64,000 nucleotides of DNA from Candidatus Hydrogenedentes bacterium ADurb.Bin170 (GTDB lineage: Bacteria > Hydrogenedentota > Hydrogenedentia > Hydrogenedentales > CAITNO01), in assembly GCA_002070275.1 (NCBI GenBank), contig MWCY01000002.1, forward strand, positions 75,820 to 139,819. Direction: 5' to 3'. Both the position numbers and the translations under genes were made by a program. Below, in pieces: positions 43,667 to 52,610 of the stretch. The number at the start of each line of letters is the position of its first letter. The first letter of the stretch is position 1. Under the pieces are notes generated by a model. That model was not told where the DNA came from, did not search any database, and worked only from the letters and a program-made list of their open reading frames with translations.

Positions 43667-45444
43667 TTCCCTTCCTCCAGAAACGCCGCATGAAGCGCAT
43701 CAAGAGCATGCAGTGCGGAATCCATAAGCACCGTAAGCTCTTCTTCAGAACCTTTCCCGCCGCCATAGGCAGCGCGCTCACAGGCACGGAGAACACGGAC
43801 AGTCATGTCTATGCTCTCCTGATTCAACCGGGCTTCCTGCAGAAGATGCTGAATTTCCCCGGAAGTGAGACCCGAGCCGTTTATATGAAGCATGTCTGCG
43901 ACAAAAGCGGACAGTGCCTGATAAATACCTGCGCTTTTATCGCCCTTTTCCTTTGCATCCTGCAGCAGGGCAAGGCATTTGCCACGGGCCTGGATGCGAC
44001 GGGCATATCTGGTATCCGTAGCAAGGCGTTTTCTGCGCAGAAGAAACAGCACAGCTGAAACAAGCATAACAGCGCTGATTACGGGACTCAGCAAAGCAGG
44101 CATTGAAAGAATATGTGCCGGAGGGCGGACTGTAAGCGCAGTCAGTCTGCTGTCGGTAATGAGGGGCAATTCGCCCGAACTGTTGATTTCTATTTTCTGT
44201 CTTGCTGTATCGGAAGAACCGCCGACTGCCACGATGCGTCCCGTTTCGCCTGTGGCGCTGACAGTCAGTTTTAATTCCTGAGAAGTCTCTGTTTTGTAAT
44301 TTTTCAGAATAGGCGCGAAATAACTGAAGCTGACAGCCGGGATGACATGCTCGCCTGCTTCCAGCGGTGTGATAAGGTAACTGTAGTTTTTAGTAACTTC
44401 CAGGCTGCCTTCGGTCTGCTTCACTTCAGATTCAGGCTCTGAGACATGAGCCCACGAAGGTTTTTCAAAAAGAGGCATGCCTATAGCCTGAGGATTTCCC
44501 TCACCGGTTATGCTCACAGTCAGGCGCACAGGCGTGCCCTGTGCCACTGAAGCACTGGACAAATAAGCCTGCATACGGAACTTGCCCACCGCCCCGCTGA
44601 AACCGGCAGGCGCACCCTCGGGCAGCGGCAGCACGGTCACAGGAATCGGATGAGTACTGAAAAGCCGCGTGGCACCCTGCGGACGGAACCGCCCTTCCTG
44701 CCAGCGCACGACTCCCTGCCAGGTCCAGGAAGCAATTTGGAGATCCCCGGGCATCGCCGGAAAAAGCACCTGATTAAATTCGGTGATCCGGTAAGCGGCG
44801 CTGTTGTATTCCCCGTTGTACGTATTCTGCCACTGCGGCCCGGAGAAAAAACCCTCTGTTTCGGGAAGAGGCAGCTGACGCGGTGTATCAAGGCTGACAA
44901 AACGTCCGTCCAGCACATAAATAAGCAGCCGCAGCAGTATGGGTTCTCCCTGATACACCGTTGTCTTATCGGCAATGGCACGGACAAAAACAAGATCATC
45001 TACGGCGACTTCCTGCGCAGGGGTTCCGTCTCTGCCTTCAGGGGATACAGAAACCTTTTCGCTGATTTCAAGCGTAAGAGACCGGGTCATCTGCTGCACG
45101 CCATCCACCGTGACAGCCAAGGGTGGCAGCGTATGTGTGCCCGGGGAACCGGCAGCAACAGGATAACGCCAACTCCGGGATTGAACCACCGTTGTGTTGC
45201 CGTTGATGCTTTGGATACTGGTGGAAGACTGGGTGGCGGGCGCTCCGGTTTTGAAACCGAGGCGATGCCAGGGACTGAGATCCGGCTCCTTTACCTCTGA
45301 ACCGCTCGCTGAAATCGTAATATAAAAACTCTCATTGACAGCAGCCTTCAAGGTGGACGCCGAAATGGATACGCCCCCCTGCGCCACAGCAATTCGTGCG
45401 GCCAACAAAAAGATAAGACTGTAACAGAACAGACGGTTCACCAC
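43663..45444 (-). CDS. batD: BatD-family membrane protein
   Basis: A 593-residue protein with a signal peptide (FCYSLIFLLAARIAVAQ) and the BatD (oxygen-tolerance) arrangement: VSISASTLKAAVNESFYITISASG, immunoglobulin-like strands, and PLEAGEHVIPAVSFSYF. A single helix (ILSMPALLSPVISAVMLVSAVLFLL, about 440-465) is followed by a cytoplasmic tail. Bat proteins are thought to act as an envelope complex with VWA proteins and MoxR. The start is a GTG at 45444, with seven bases of overlap with the upstream gene. Confidence 0.85.
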   Translation of the reverse strand: MVNRLFCYSLIFLLAARIAVAQGGVSISASTLKAAVNESFYITISASGSEVKEPDLSPWHRLGFKTGAPATQSSTSIQSINGNTTVVQSRSWRYPVAAGSPGTHTLPPLAVTVDGVQQMTRSLTLEISEKVSVSPEGRDGTPAQEVAVDDLVFVRAIADKTTVYQGEPILLRLLIYVLDGRFVSLDTPRQLPLPETEGFFSGPQWQNTYNGEYNSAAYRITEFNQVLFPAMPGDLQIASWTWQGVVRWQEGRFRPQGATRLFSTHPIPVTVLPLPEGAPAGFSGAVGKFRMQAYLSSASVAQGTPVRLTVSITGEGNPQAIGMPLFEKPSWAHVSEPESEVKQTEGSLEVTKNYSYLITPLEAGEHVIPAVSFSYFAPILKNYKTETSQELKLTVSATGETGRIVAVGGSSDTARQKIEINSSGELPLITDSRLTALTVRPPAHILSMPALLSPVISAVMLVSAVLFLLRRKRLATDTRYARRIQARGKCLALLQDAKEKGDKSAGIYQALSAFVADMLHINGSGLTSGEIQHLLQEARLNQESIDMTVRVLRACERAAYGGGKGSEEELTVLMDSALHALDALHAAFLEEGK

Positions 45445-46400
45445 CAGTTTCCTTTGATTTCAACACTTCGCCGCTTATTGCGTTCTTCCACTTGCTCCCG
45501 GCGATCGGTTTCTTCCAGAGACTGAAGCAAAGCCTCCAGATTTTCATTATTTTCCTCTTTTGTTTCCTCATTCTCTTCGGCATCGGAAAGGTCAGTTGTC
45601 TCAGGAGATTCTTCTTCTCCTTCTCGCGCAGCCGGATCCTCGGCATCCGATGTTTCACCTTCCTGATCCTGATCCTGATCCTGATCCTGATCCTGTTGAT
45701 CCTGCTGATCCTGTTGATCCTGTTGATCCTGTTGATTCTGATCATCGGAGGGCATCGTCACTATAAAGACAAGAAGCAGTTCATCTGCCCCAGCAGGCAG
45801 CCCTCTAAAAAGCAGCGCCTGGTTCATGTGTGCTTCCGCCAGCGTATTCAGGGCATTTACATAAGTGCCATCCTGAAGCATTTCCACACGCGCCTGCAGA
45901 GCAACCGCCCCTTCCTGGCTCATGCTCAACGGCATGACTTTCAATGTATAAACGGCATTGACAGGAAAGAGTGTTTCCTCTCCCCAGGGCAATTCTTTAT
46001 CGTGCACAGCGACTGCTTCATAGCTTGTGAAAGGCAGAGAGGAAAACAGCGGTTTTAAAGACTTGAGTCTTTTATCAATTTTTAATTTCTGCGGGATACC
46101 GCCGGAGGCATGGACGGCATAAAGCCTGCCTGAAACAACGGGCGGTGTCTGGGGCTGCACCATCATACCCGGAGAAGGCACCGCATTCACCGGTGCCGTG
46201 CCAGGTGGCACGGCTCCAGTCCCAGAAGGTGAAGAAGCATGCCCTGATGTGGCTGCTGGTGGCTGAGGCGGCGTGCCTGCCGTGGCGGAGGGAGGCAGCA
46301 TAAAAGACACCTCCGACGGCGGCGTAGGGGCGTTGTCCTGTGCCACGGCTGCCAACGACATCAGCAAGAACTGGAGAACGATCAAGGCAGTGCGTTTCAT
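45438..46400 (-). CDS. Bat-operon secreted protein with repeat-containing acidic tail, unknown domain
   Basis: A 320-residue protein. Signal peptide at residues 1-20 (ending AAVA); then a Pro/Ala/Gly-rich linker to about residue 105; a compact domain at about 108-215; then a low-complexity acidic tail that begins with QQD/QD repeats. The compact domain is homologous to the 149-residue protein at 55-504, without a gap from residue 116 to 212. The tail ends with charged coil RREQVEERNKRR. It overlaps neighbours by 4 and 7 bases, so it is an integral operon member. The position between BatC-like and BatD suggests a role in the Bat complex. Confidence 0.75.
   Translation of the reverse strand: MKRTALIVLQFLLMSLAAVAQDNAPTPPSEVSFMLPPSATAGTPPQPPAATSGHASSPSGTGAVPPGTAPVNAVPSPGMMVQPQTPPVVSGRLYAVHASGGIPQKLKIDKRLKSLKPLFSSLPFTSYEAVAVHDKELPWGEETLFPVNAVYTLKVMPLSMSQEGAVALQARVEMLQDGTYVNALNTLAEAHMNQALLFRGLPAGADELLLVFIVTMPSDDQNQQDQQDQQDQQDQQDQDQDQDQDQEGETSDAEDPAAREGEEESPETTDLSDAEENEETKEENNENLEALLQSLEETDRREQVEERNKRRSVEIKGNWW
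45660..45745 (-). repeat. in-frame 6-bp and 9-bp tandem repeat encoding QD/QQD
   Basis: About five copies of CTGATC run into about five copies of CTGTTGATC (plus-strand reading). Both unit lengths are multiples of three, so slippage changes the length of the QD/QQD tail without breaking the frame. Confidence 0.9.
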
Positions 46401-47101
46401 GATTCGCCCTCCTTTGCTTCGGGCGTTATCAGTTGTACTGTGTTGTCTGTCATTTCCGCACGGGCACCGGGAATATCAGTGGATGCCTGTCCGAAACGGG
46501 ACAGAATCGGCGGCTGCTCTTCTTTCTCCGGCTTTTCTTCCTCTTGTTGCTCTTCGTCCGGCTGCTGCTTAAGCAATTCTTTCAGCTTGAGGCGCAGATG
46601 CTCCAGATTCCTGTAAATTTTAGAAGAATCGGGATAACGTTTCGCCGCTTCTTCGAAAGCTGCGACAGCACGCTGCAGGGCAGCCACAGCGGTCTTAAAG
46701 TCTGCGGCGGGATCAAGGCGCATTGCTTCCTGTGCCAGCAGGGTCGCACGGTTAAAAGCAGCTTCCTGCGCAATATTTTTTTGCGGATCATAAAGCAGAC
46801 CGTCAAAAAAAGCGAGCGCTTCCGCCACCGCACTTTTTTGCTTTTCCGCATCACCGCTTTGTGCGAGTCTCTGCGCCTGCACTGCCCAGGCGTATCCAAG
46901 CGCAAAGCGAAGTTCCGATGACAGCGGGTGTTCCACCTGCAGTTCCTGCAGCTGTGCCAGCGCTCCGTCTGCGTCTCCCGTGTCAAGATGGTTCATCGCT
47001 TCCCGGATGGCATCCTGCAGCCCCGCCGCCTGAGCAATGCCGGTCATCAAAAGGAAAACGACACAGAGGACGCCCGGAATCTGATACCGTTTGTCAGCCA
47101 T
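46397..47101 (-). CDS. BatC-like TPR protein
   Basis: A 234-residue protein with a signal peptide (VLCVVFLLMTGIAQA), TPR-like helices (LDTGDADGALAQLQELQVEHPLS, FEEAAKRYPDSSKIYRNLEHL) and a Glu-rich C-terminal tail. This fits BatC, which often ends in a low-complexity acidic region. It overlaps BatB by 8 bases and the next gene by 4. No catalytic residues. Confidence 0.72.
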   Translation of the reverse strand: MADKRYQIPGVLCVVFLLMTGIAQAAGLQDAIREAMNHLDTGDADGALAQLQELQVEHPLSSELRFALGYAWAVQAQRLAQSGDAEKQKSAVAEALAFFDGLLYDPQKNIAQEAAFNRATLLAQEAMRLDPAADFKTAVAALQRAVAAFEEAAKRYPDSSKIYRNLEHLRLKLKELLKQQPDEEQQEEEKPEKEEQPPILSRFGQASTDIPGARAEMTDNTVQLITPEAKEGES

Positions 47102-48167
47102 GATTCTGTGCCTCCAGACGCATGCGCCGTTTTCGCATGGGTGCCAGCATCAGCATCCAGACACCTTCCAGGAAAAAGAAAAACCAGGCAAGTATCAAAG
47201 GCCACTGATACCTCTCCGTCATTTGAAAGCGCACTTCTCCTGCTGTAACCCGGCTTCTCAGCTGCTTCAGCTCCTGCTGGATAAAGTCAACGTCGCTGTT
47301 GTCCGGCGTTATCCGGACATAGGCGCCGCCGCTTTGCACAGCAATCCTGGACAGGTTCTCTTCATCCAGTTTTGAAAGACGGGTGAGTTTATCTTCGGGA
47401 ATACGCACATACTGACGCAGCCAGGCGGGATAGGTAACGACGGCTCCCTGCGGATCTCCAATACCAATAACATAAATACGCGCATAGCGTCCGATTTGCT
47501 CTGCCAGCGCCAGGGCATCCCCTGCTGTTTCTTCGCCATCACTGAGCAGCAGCACCACGCGGTCGCCGCTATTGTCTTCGCCAAAGCGCTGCGCATCTTC
47601 CTGAAAGACATCGAGCGCCTCTTTCAATGCAGCACTGATATCTGATCCGTCCGTGCTGAGCGTGTTGGTATTAATTGCATCCAGCACAGACCGGAAATAA
47701 CCATGATCCAGCGTGAGGGGACACAGCGTAGCCGCCTCACCGGAAAAAGCCACCAGACCGAAACGGTCAGCCGGCGAACGCTCCAGCAGTGATTCTATTT
47801 TCTGGCGTGCACGAACCAGACGCGTCGGCGGCGGATTTTCCGCATCCATGCTAAGCGAAACATCCAGCACTACCAGCACATCCCGGCTTACCCGGGTAAC
47901 AGGAGCCCATTTTTTGCCCCAGCGCGGTCCGGCCTCCGCCAGAAGCACAAAAAGTATGCCCAGCAGAAAAATCCAGGCGAGCGGCCTGCGCCGCTCAGGC
48001 GACCAGCCGGGCATCAATTGCGCAGCAAGTCCGGACTCAACGAAGCAGTTAAGCCGTGCACCCCGTCTTTTTTCCAGCATGTACAGCAGCACAGCACACA
48101 CTGCCAGAATAAGAACGGCCAGTGCTGTCCAAAGCGGCCATTGATGGAGCGGAAAAGAGAATTGCAT
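47094..48167 (-). CDS. batB: BatB-type von Willebrand factor A membrane protein
   Basis: A 357-residue protein. An N-terminal helix (LAVLILAVCAVLLYMLEKR) and a second at 55-75 bracket a short loop. A VWA domain follows with the MIDAS motif DVSLSMD (DxSxS) in VLVVLDVSLSMDAENPPPTR, and later TDGSDISAALKEAL and VLLLSDGEET. A C-terminal helix (WPLILAWFFFFLEGVWMLML) anchors it. BatB and BatA are the paired VWA subunits of the Bat complex. Spaced 69 bp from BatA. Confidence 0.88.
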   Translation of the reverse strand: MQFSFPLHQWPLWTALAVLILAVCAVLLYMLEKRRGARLNCFVESGLAAQLMPGWSPERRRPLAWIFLLGILFVLLAEAGPRWGKKWAPVTRVSRDVLVVLDVSLSMDAENPPPTRLVRARQKIESLLERSPADRFGLVAFSGEAATLCPLTLDHGYFRSVLDAINTNTLSTDGSDISAALKEALDVFQEDAQRFGEDNSGDRVVLLLSDGEETAGDALALAEQIGRYARIYVIGIGDPQGAVVTYPAWLRQYVRIPEDKLTRLSKLDEENLSRIAVQSGGAYVRITPDNSDVDFIQQELKQLRSRVTAGEVRFQMTERYQWPLILAWFFFFLEGVWMLMLAPMRKRRMRLEAQNHG

Positions 48168-48236
48168 ATACTTACCGCTTCCGTTTCCGCCCGGGTGAAT
48201 ATTTTTTTATTTCAGCAAAAAACCACATAGTGTGCC

Positions 48237-49271
48237 TCATGGAATTTGTTCGAACCAATGGCGCCGCGCCAGTCCTGAAAAAACCAGCACCAGTGCGCCT
48301 GCCGTCAGAAAAGGCAAATACATCACACCTGCTTCTTTGTAGTCACCGATCTCGATTTCCGTTGCTTCCATTTCGCTGATCTCATCATAGGCATTCATGA
48401 GAGAGCGTGTATCCGAGGCAAGATAATATTTTCCTCCGGTCATGGAAGCAATCCCGCTCAGCATTTTTCCGTCGATGGCTTCTGTCCGCCGCGAGAAAAA
48501 GCCCTGCCCGACAATTTTTTCTTCTTCTGATCCGGCACCGATGGTATAAACGCGTATCCCGTATTCTTTGGCGAGCCGCGCCGCCGTCATAGGATCAAGA
48601 TCGCCCCGGTTGTTCTGGCCGTCCGTCAGCAGAATGACGACCTTTGATTTTGCCTCTGATTTGCTGAGACGGCGCACTGCCAGGCCCAATGCTGAACCGA
48701 TGGCAGTACCCTGCTTCCGTTCGTCTGCTATCTCAGCGCGATCCAGTTCGTGCTCCAGAACATCATAATCAAGCGTCAGGGGACACTGTGTCCACGCCAG
48801 TCCTGAAAAAAGAACCAGCCCCACACGATCCAGACCGTAGCGTGAGCCCGCCGTTTCCCGGCGACTGTCAATAAAGCTCCGTGCGGCTTCCCGGGCAACA
48901 TACATACGATCCCGCGGGCGTCCGCCGACGAGAAAGTCCGTTTCACGCATACTGCCTGACACGTCCAGACATAAAACAATGTCAATAATGCCGGCACGTT
49001 CTTTATTCAACTGCCAGCCTTCCAACGGGCCCGCCAGCGCAACAGTCAGCAAGGCAAGTCCAAGGGCACGCCCCAAAGCTGTCAGCCGGGAAAGAACGCC
49101 TGAGTGATACCGGTAAAGCGAACGGATCCGCTCTCCTGTGGAGATATGAATCACGCCGGAGGCGGCCGGGAAACATTCCCAAATGAACAACGCCAGCACA
49201 GGCAGAAGCAGCCAGAGCATTTCCGGTGATGAAAATCCGGGTGAAGCCAGAAGTCGGGACAGCCAGTTCAT
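48237..49271 (-). CDS. batA: BatA-type von Willebrand factor A membrane protein
   Basis: A 344-residue protein with two N-terminal helices (MLWLLLPVLALFIWE and ALGLALLTVALAGPLEGW), a VWA domain with an intact MIDAS motif in IIDIVLCLDVSGSMRE, plus GTAIGSALGLAVRRL and VVILLTDGQNNRG, and one C-terminal helix (YLPFLTAGALVLVFSGLAR). This is the classical BatA layout. The start overlaps the upstream gene by 4 bases, and it precedes BatB in the same operon. Confidence 0.88.
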   Translation of the reverse strand: MNWLSRLLASPGFSSPEMLWLLLPVLALFIWECFPAASGVIHISTGERIRSLYRYHSGVLSRLTALGRALGLALLTVALAGPLEGWQLNKERAGIIDIVLCLDVSGSMRETDFLVGGRPRDRMYVAREAARSFIDSRRETAGSRYGLDRVGLVLFSGLAWTQCPLTLDYDVLEHELDRAEIADERKQGTAIGSALGLAVRRLSKSEAKSKVVILLTDGQNNRGDLDPMTAARLAKEYGIRVYTIGAGSEEEKIVGQGFFSRRTEAIDGKMLSGIASMTGGKYYLASDTRSLMNAYDEISEMEATEIEIGDYKEAGVMYLPFLTAGALVLVFSGLARRHWFEQIP

Positions 49272-50209
49272 AAGCGGTCATCCCCTTCTGTTCGGAATAC
49301 TGTATCCGGAATGGTCTGCTGTACAAGCGTTTTAACGCCGGTGAAATGCTCCTCCATTTCCGCAATGCCGGGGTTATACCGGGCAAACTTGACCCGATCA
49401 CATTGACAGAGAAAGGACTTGAGAAACAGATGCTGGTCGTCTCGGAGTTCCGTTTCTTTCTGAGCCGCTTCCAGCAGTTCCGGCGTGGTCTGCTCGGGAG
49501 CAGGAATCTGAAACCGGTCTTCAAAGTAATACCGCATAATGGCACTGAGATCGACGTAATAAAGATCCGATCGCCCCTGCCCCGGCAAATCTCTGGTCTG
49601 CAGCTCACGGAGCCGGTTCAGTGCCATCGTCCACGGCGGCAACGGAGGCGGCGCGGGCTGATATGCCCGACGGCGCTTCCACCACAATGCGAGCAGGACA
49701 CAGACCGCTGCTGCAGCCAGCACCGGAAACAAATACAGCCATCTGTAATTCCGTCTTTCTTTCAGGAAAAACGACGGCGAAGTAAGCCCTTCAAAATGCG
49801 AGGCGAACTCCTTTTCTTCGGGAGTCAGTTCTCGGGCGGTAAATGCAAGCGGTGCGCTTTCCAGAACACCTGTGTTTTCTCCGTCCGCCCAGCCAATATT
49901 CAGAGGCGGGAAAAGCCAGTTGCCCGCAGACAAGGGATCAATCACATACTGCTGCCGGTGCCGGAGCGTGCCATCATCCAAATGCTCCACGTTTTTTTCA
50001 GACTTCCGAACCTGAACCTGTCCTTTTTTTTCAGCAACATCAGGAAAAGTAATCTGCGCCGATGCCGGTGCCTGCACAGACAACTCCACGGCAATGGAGC
50101 GATGCCAGGGGGCTTCAGGCGGTTCAAGCAGCGCATCGATGGGAAAATCCGACGCGGCAGGCAGTACCGCCAGAAAAGAAAGGATCAGAATCCGGACACT
50201 TCGCATCAC
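49268..50209 (-). CDS. DUF4381-like membrane protein of the Bat operon
   Basis: A 313-residue protein with a signal peptide, an extracytoplasmic beta-rich N-terminal region (VELSVQAPASAQITFPDVAE), one helix (LYLFPVLAAAAVCVLLALWW) and a cytoplasmic helical part (YYVDLSAIMRYYFEDRFQIPAPEQTTPELL). The last block, with an R-Y-Y-x-E-x-R-F-x-(I/L)-P pattern, resembles DUF4381 proteins that accompany MoxR/DUF58 genes. Four-base overlaps on both sides show coupling. Confidence 0.7.
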   Translation of the reverse strand: MMRSVRILILSFLAVLPAASDFPIDALLEPPEAPWHRSIAVELSVQAPASAQITFPDVAEKKGQVQVRKSEKNVEHLDDGTLRHRQQYVIDPLSAGNWLFPPLNIGWADGENTGVLESAPLAFTARELTPEEKEFASHFEGLTSPSFFLKERRNYRWLYLFPVLAAAAVCVLLALWWKRRRAYQPAPPPLPPWTMALNRLRELQTRDLPGQGRSDLYYVDLSAIMRYYFEDRFQIPAPEQTTPELLEAAQKETELRDDQHLFLKSFLCQCDRVKFARYNPGIAEMEEHFTGVKTLVQQTIPDTVFRTEGDDRL

Positions 50210-51099
50210 AGGGCTGCCCTCCCTGCCCGGCGACGTTCACGGAGTTTAAAAAAGCGGTACAGCTCATCCACATAGGATTTGTCCGTTGAAAGGCGGAGGC
50301 TGTCAATCCGGTTACGCCGGAAAATTTCTTCCCGTGCCGCAGTCTCTTCCCGCGCTTTTTGCGCATAGGCTTCCCTGAGTTTTCTGTCGCCTGTATTGAT
50401 CAGTATTTCTCTCCCTGTTTCAGCATCAGCAACAGCGACCCGCCCCACATCAGGCAAACTCATTTCTCTGGGATCGGAAACAGAGACCGCAATAACGTCA
50501 TGCCGTTTCGCTGTCACCCGCAAAGCATCTTCATAACCCTGATCCATGAAATCTGAAACAAGAAAGACCACAGCTTTTCTGGAGATGACCCTGTTCAGAT
50601 AATTCAGAGCACGCGTAATATTCGTTGCCCTGCCTTTGGGCTGAAAGTAAAGGACTTCCCTAATGATACGCAGTACATGGCGGCTCCCTTTCTGCGGCGG
50701 GACATAAAGCTCCAGATCATCGGTAAAGATCAGAAGGCTGACTTTATCGTTATTGTTGATCGCTGAAAGCGCCAGCACGGCACAAAGTTCCGCTGCGAGC
50801 TCGTTTTTCAGACGGGACACGCTTCCAAACCGGCCGGAACCGCTCATATCCACCAAAAGCGCCACCGTCAGCTCCCGTTCTTCCGCCATTACTTTCACAT
50901 GAGGCTCGCCCGTTCGCGCTGTGACATTCCAGTCAATCGAGCGGATATCGTCGCCCGGCACATAGGAACACACTTCACGGAATTCCATGCCCTGCCCTTT
51001 GAAGGCGCTCTGATACTGCCCCGCCAGAATCTCATTAACTGTCCGGCGGGTGCGGATCTGAATGCGCCTTATTTTTTTGATGGCATCCTGTGAAATCAT
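50206..51099 (-). CDS. DUF58 domain protein (MoxR partner)
   Basis: A 297-residue soluble protein. The start (ATG 51099) has an AGGA site. Typical DUF58 blocks are GQYQSAFKGQGMEFREVCSYVPGDDIRSIDWNVTARTGEPHVKV read in pieces: the R-E-(V/Y)-x-x-Y-x-x-G-D-D-(I/V)-R-x-I-D-W motif, followed by a VWA-like domain with VALLVDMSGSGRFGS. DUF58 proteins are regularly paired with MoxR ATPases. One gene, the GxxExxY-like protein, lies between it and moxR, which is unusual. Confidence 0.9.
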   Translation of the reverse strand: MISQDAIKKIRRIQIRTRRTVNEILAGQYQSAFKGQGMEFREVCSYVPGDDIRSIDWNVTARTGEPHVKVMAEERELTVALLVDMSGSGRFGSVSRLKNELAAELCAVLALSAINNNDKVSLLIFTDDLELYVPPQKGSRHVLRIIREVLYFQPKGRATNITRALNYLNRVISRKAVVFLVSDFMDQGYEDALRVTAKRHDVIAVSVSDPREMSLPDVGRVAVADAETGREILINTGDRKLREAYAQKAREETAAREEIFRRNRIDSLRLSTDKSYVDELYRFFKLRERRRAGRAAL

Positions 51100-51123
51100 G
51101 GAATCCTGTCTCCTGCCCGGAGT

Positions 51124-51618
51124 CTATTTTTTGCCTTGTTCTCGAAGAATATTCTGGCTCTGTTCAGGAACTCTCAGCCAGCTTCCGGTAATTGTGTTGT
51201 ACTCGAAAGGGATGCATCGGAATTTTTTTCCGAAGTTCAACATTACGCAGGCTTCAAAATTGTGGTTGTCTGTGCAAAAACCGAGTTCCTCTTCAACAAC
51301 GGATTTCGGTTTTTCCGGACTGGCAATCATGACGGCAAGCCGCTTATCCAGAAGAAAGTCGACAGCAAAGCCACAGTTCAGCTTCATGCCGTCCAGATAT
51401 TCGGGAAACCAGACATCGGATTTGGAGGGAACCCCTGCTTTGCTCCAGGCTTTTTCAAGCAATGCAAAGAGGGTGTTCCGATCCGGCGGCGCTTCAGCCT
51501 GTGCGGCAATATCCGCACCCGTTGCTTCGGCAAGGGCAATCAGCGCCTTGGAACTGAATTCTTTCTTTTTTGCTGCCATAACTGCGGTACTTTCATTTTT
51601 ACGGTAGTTCGGAATCAT
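51124..51618 (-). CDS. GxxExxY-like protein (probably degenerate nuclease fold)
   Basis: A 164-residue protein coupled to moxR by a TGATG overlap at 51618. Residues 80-140 read KLNCGFAVDFLLDKRLAVMIAS, then NHNFEACVMLNFGKKFRCIPF. This order (D in a VDFL strand, then a strand with an E-x-K expected, then (L/M)NFG) resembles the PF13366 GxxExxY family of PD-(D/E)XK-like proteins. Asp87 is present, but at the E-x-K position MIAS (97-100) is found, so a nuclease is unlikely to be active. The N-terminal 60 residues, Lys- and Ala-rich, look like an added tail. The assignment rests on pattern and is uncertain; a second ATG at 51579 is possible. Confidence 0.5.
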   Translation of the reverse strand: MIPNYRKNESTAVMAAKKKEFSSKALIALAEATGADIAAQAEAPPDRNTLFALLEKAWSKAGVPSKSDVWFPEYLDGMKLNCGFAVDFLLDKRLAVMIASPEKPKSVVEEELGFCTDNHNFEACVMLNFGKKFRCIPFEYNTITGSWLRVPEQSQNILREQGKK

Positions 51619-52604
51619 CAGGGCACAGGCACATTTTCAAGAATCCGGCGGATAATATCTTCGCTGGTAATATTTTCCGCTTCCGCCTCGTAACTCACTT
51701 TGATGCGGTGCCTGAGTACATCCATGGCAACCTGCTTGACATCATTGGGAAAGACATTCCCTTCGCCCTGAAGAAATGCCATGGCGCGGGATGCCTGCTG
51801 CAGATAAATGGACGCCCGGGGAGAGGCACCGTATTCAATGAGATTCCGGATGGGAATATCAAAGGCCTCAGGCTCCCGGGTAGCATAGACCAGATCAACA
51901 ATGTAATTTTTTGCCTTGTCATCGACATAAATGCGGTTCACCACTTCCCGCGCCTGCAGCAGCTGCTCTTTGGTGACGACGGTGGAAACACCAGCCGGAT
52001 GCAGCAAATCCACGCGGTCCATAATTTCCCGCTCTTCCTGACGGCTGGGATAGGTTACCCGAAGCTTCAGCATAAAACGGTCCACCTGTGCTTCCGGGAG
52101 CGGGTAGGTGCCTTCCTGCTCTATGGGATTCTGCGTTGCCAGAACCATAAAGGGCTCATCCAGCGCATAGGTATTTTCGCCTATAGTCACCTGACGTTCC
52201 TGCATGGCTTCAAGAAGGGCGCTCTGGACTTTTGCCGGTGCTCTGTTGATTTCATCGGCAAGGATAATATTGCCGAAAACAGGCCCTTTGCGGGTGACAA
52301 ATTCACCGGTCTTAGGCGTATATATCAAAGTACCGATGAGATCCGCAGGCAGAAGATCCGGCGTAAATTGGATCCGGCGGAAACTGCAGTCCATGGCATG
52401 CGCCAACGTGGTGACGGCAGTTGTTTTTGCAAGGCCGGGCACACCTTCGATCAGCACATGGCCGTTGGCAAGCATCGCCGTCAGCAGACGATCTATCATA
52501 TACTGCTGCCCCACAATAATGCGGCCGATCTCTTCACGCAGGCGGTTTACGAAAGCAGCGTGTTCTTCCACACTGCGGCGGACTGCATCTACATTCACCG
52601 ACAT
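51618..52604 (-). CDS. moxR: MoxR-family AAA+ ATPase
   Basis: A 328-residue AAA+ protein. Walker A is GVPGLAKTT (residues 54-62), Walker B lies in IILADEINRAPAKVQSALLEAMQERQVT, sensor and arginine motifs follow in VLATQNPIEQEGTYPLPEAQVDRFMLKL, and the C-terminal helical lid contains EYGASPRASIYLQQASRAMAFLQG. MoxR ATPases are thought to act as chaperones that load or activate VWA/DUF58 partners, here probably the Bat complex. It is separated from the preceding gene (52611) by 6 bases. Confidence 0.95.
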   Translation of the reverse strand: MSVNVDAVRRSVEEHAAFVNRLREEIGRIIVGQQYMIDRLLTAMLANGHVLIEGVPGLAKTTAVTTLAHAMDCSFRRIQFTPDLLPADLIGTLIYTPKTGEFVTRKGPVFGNIILADEINRAPAKVQSALLEAMQERQVTIGENTYALDEPFMVLATQNPIEQEGTYPLPEAQVDRFMLKLRVTYPSRQEEREIMDRVDLLHPAGVSTVVTKEQLLQAREVVNRIYVDDKAKNYIVDLVYATREPEAFDIPIRNLIEYGASPRASIYLQQASRAMAFLQGEGNVFPNDVKQVAMDVLRHRIKVSYEAEAENITSEDIIRRILENVPVP

Positions 52605-52610
52605 GGCTTA

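Noticed and set aside
45660-45745. phase-variable on/off switch from tandem repeats
   Set aside because: Unit lengths are 6 and 9 bases, so changes keep the frame and cannot switch the gene off.
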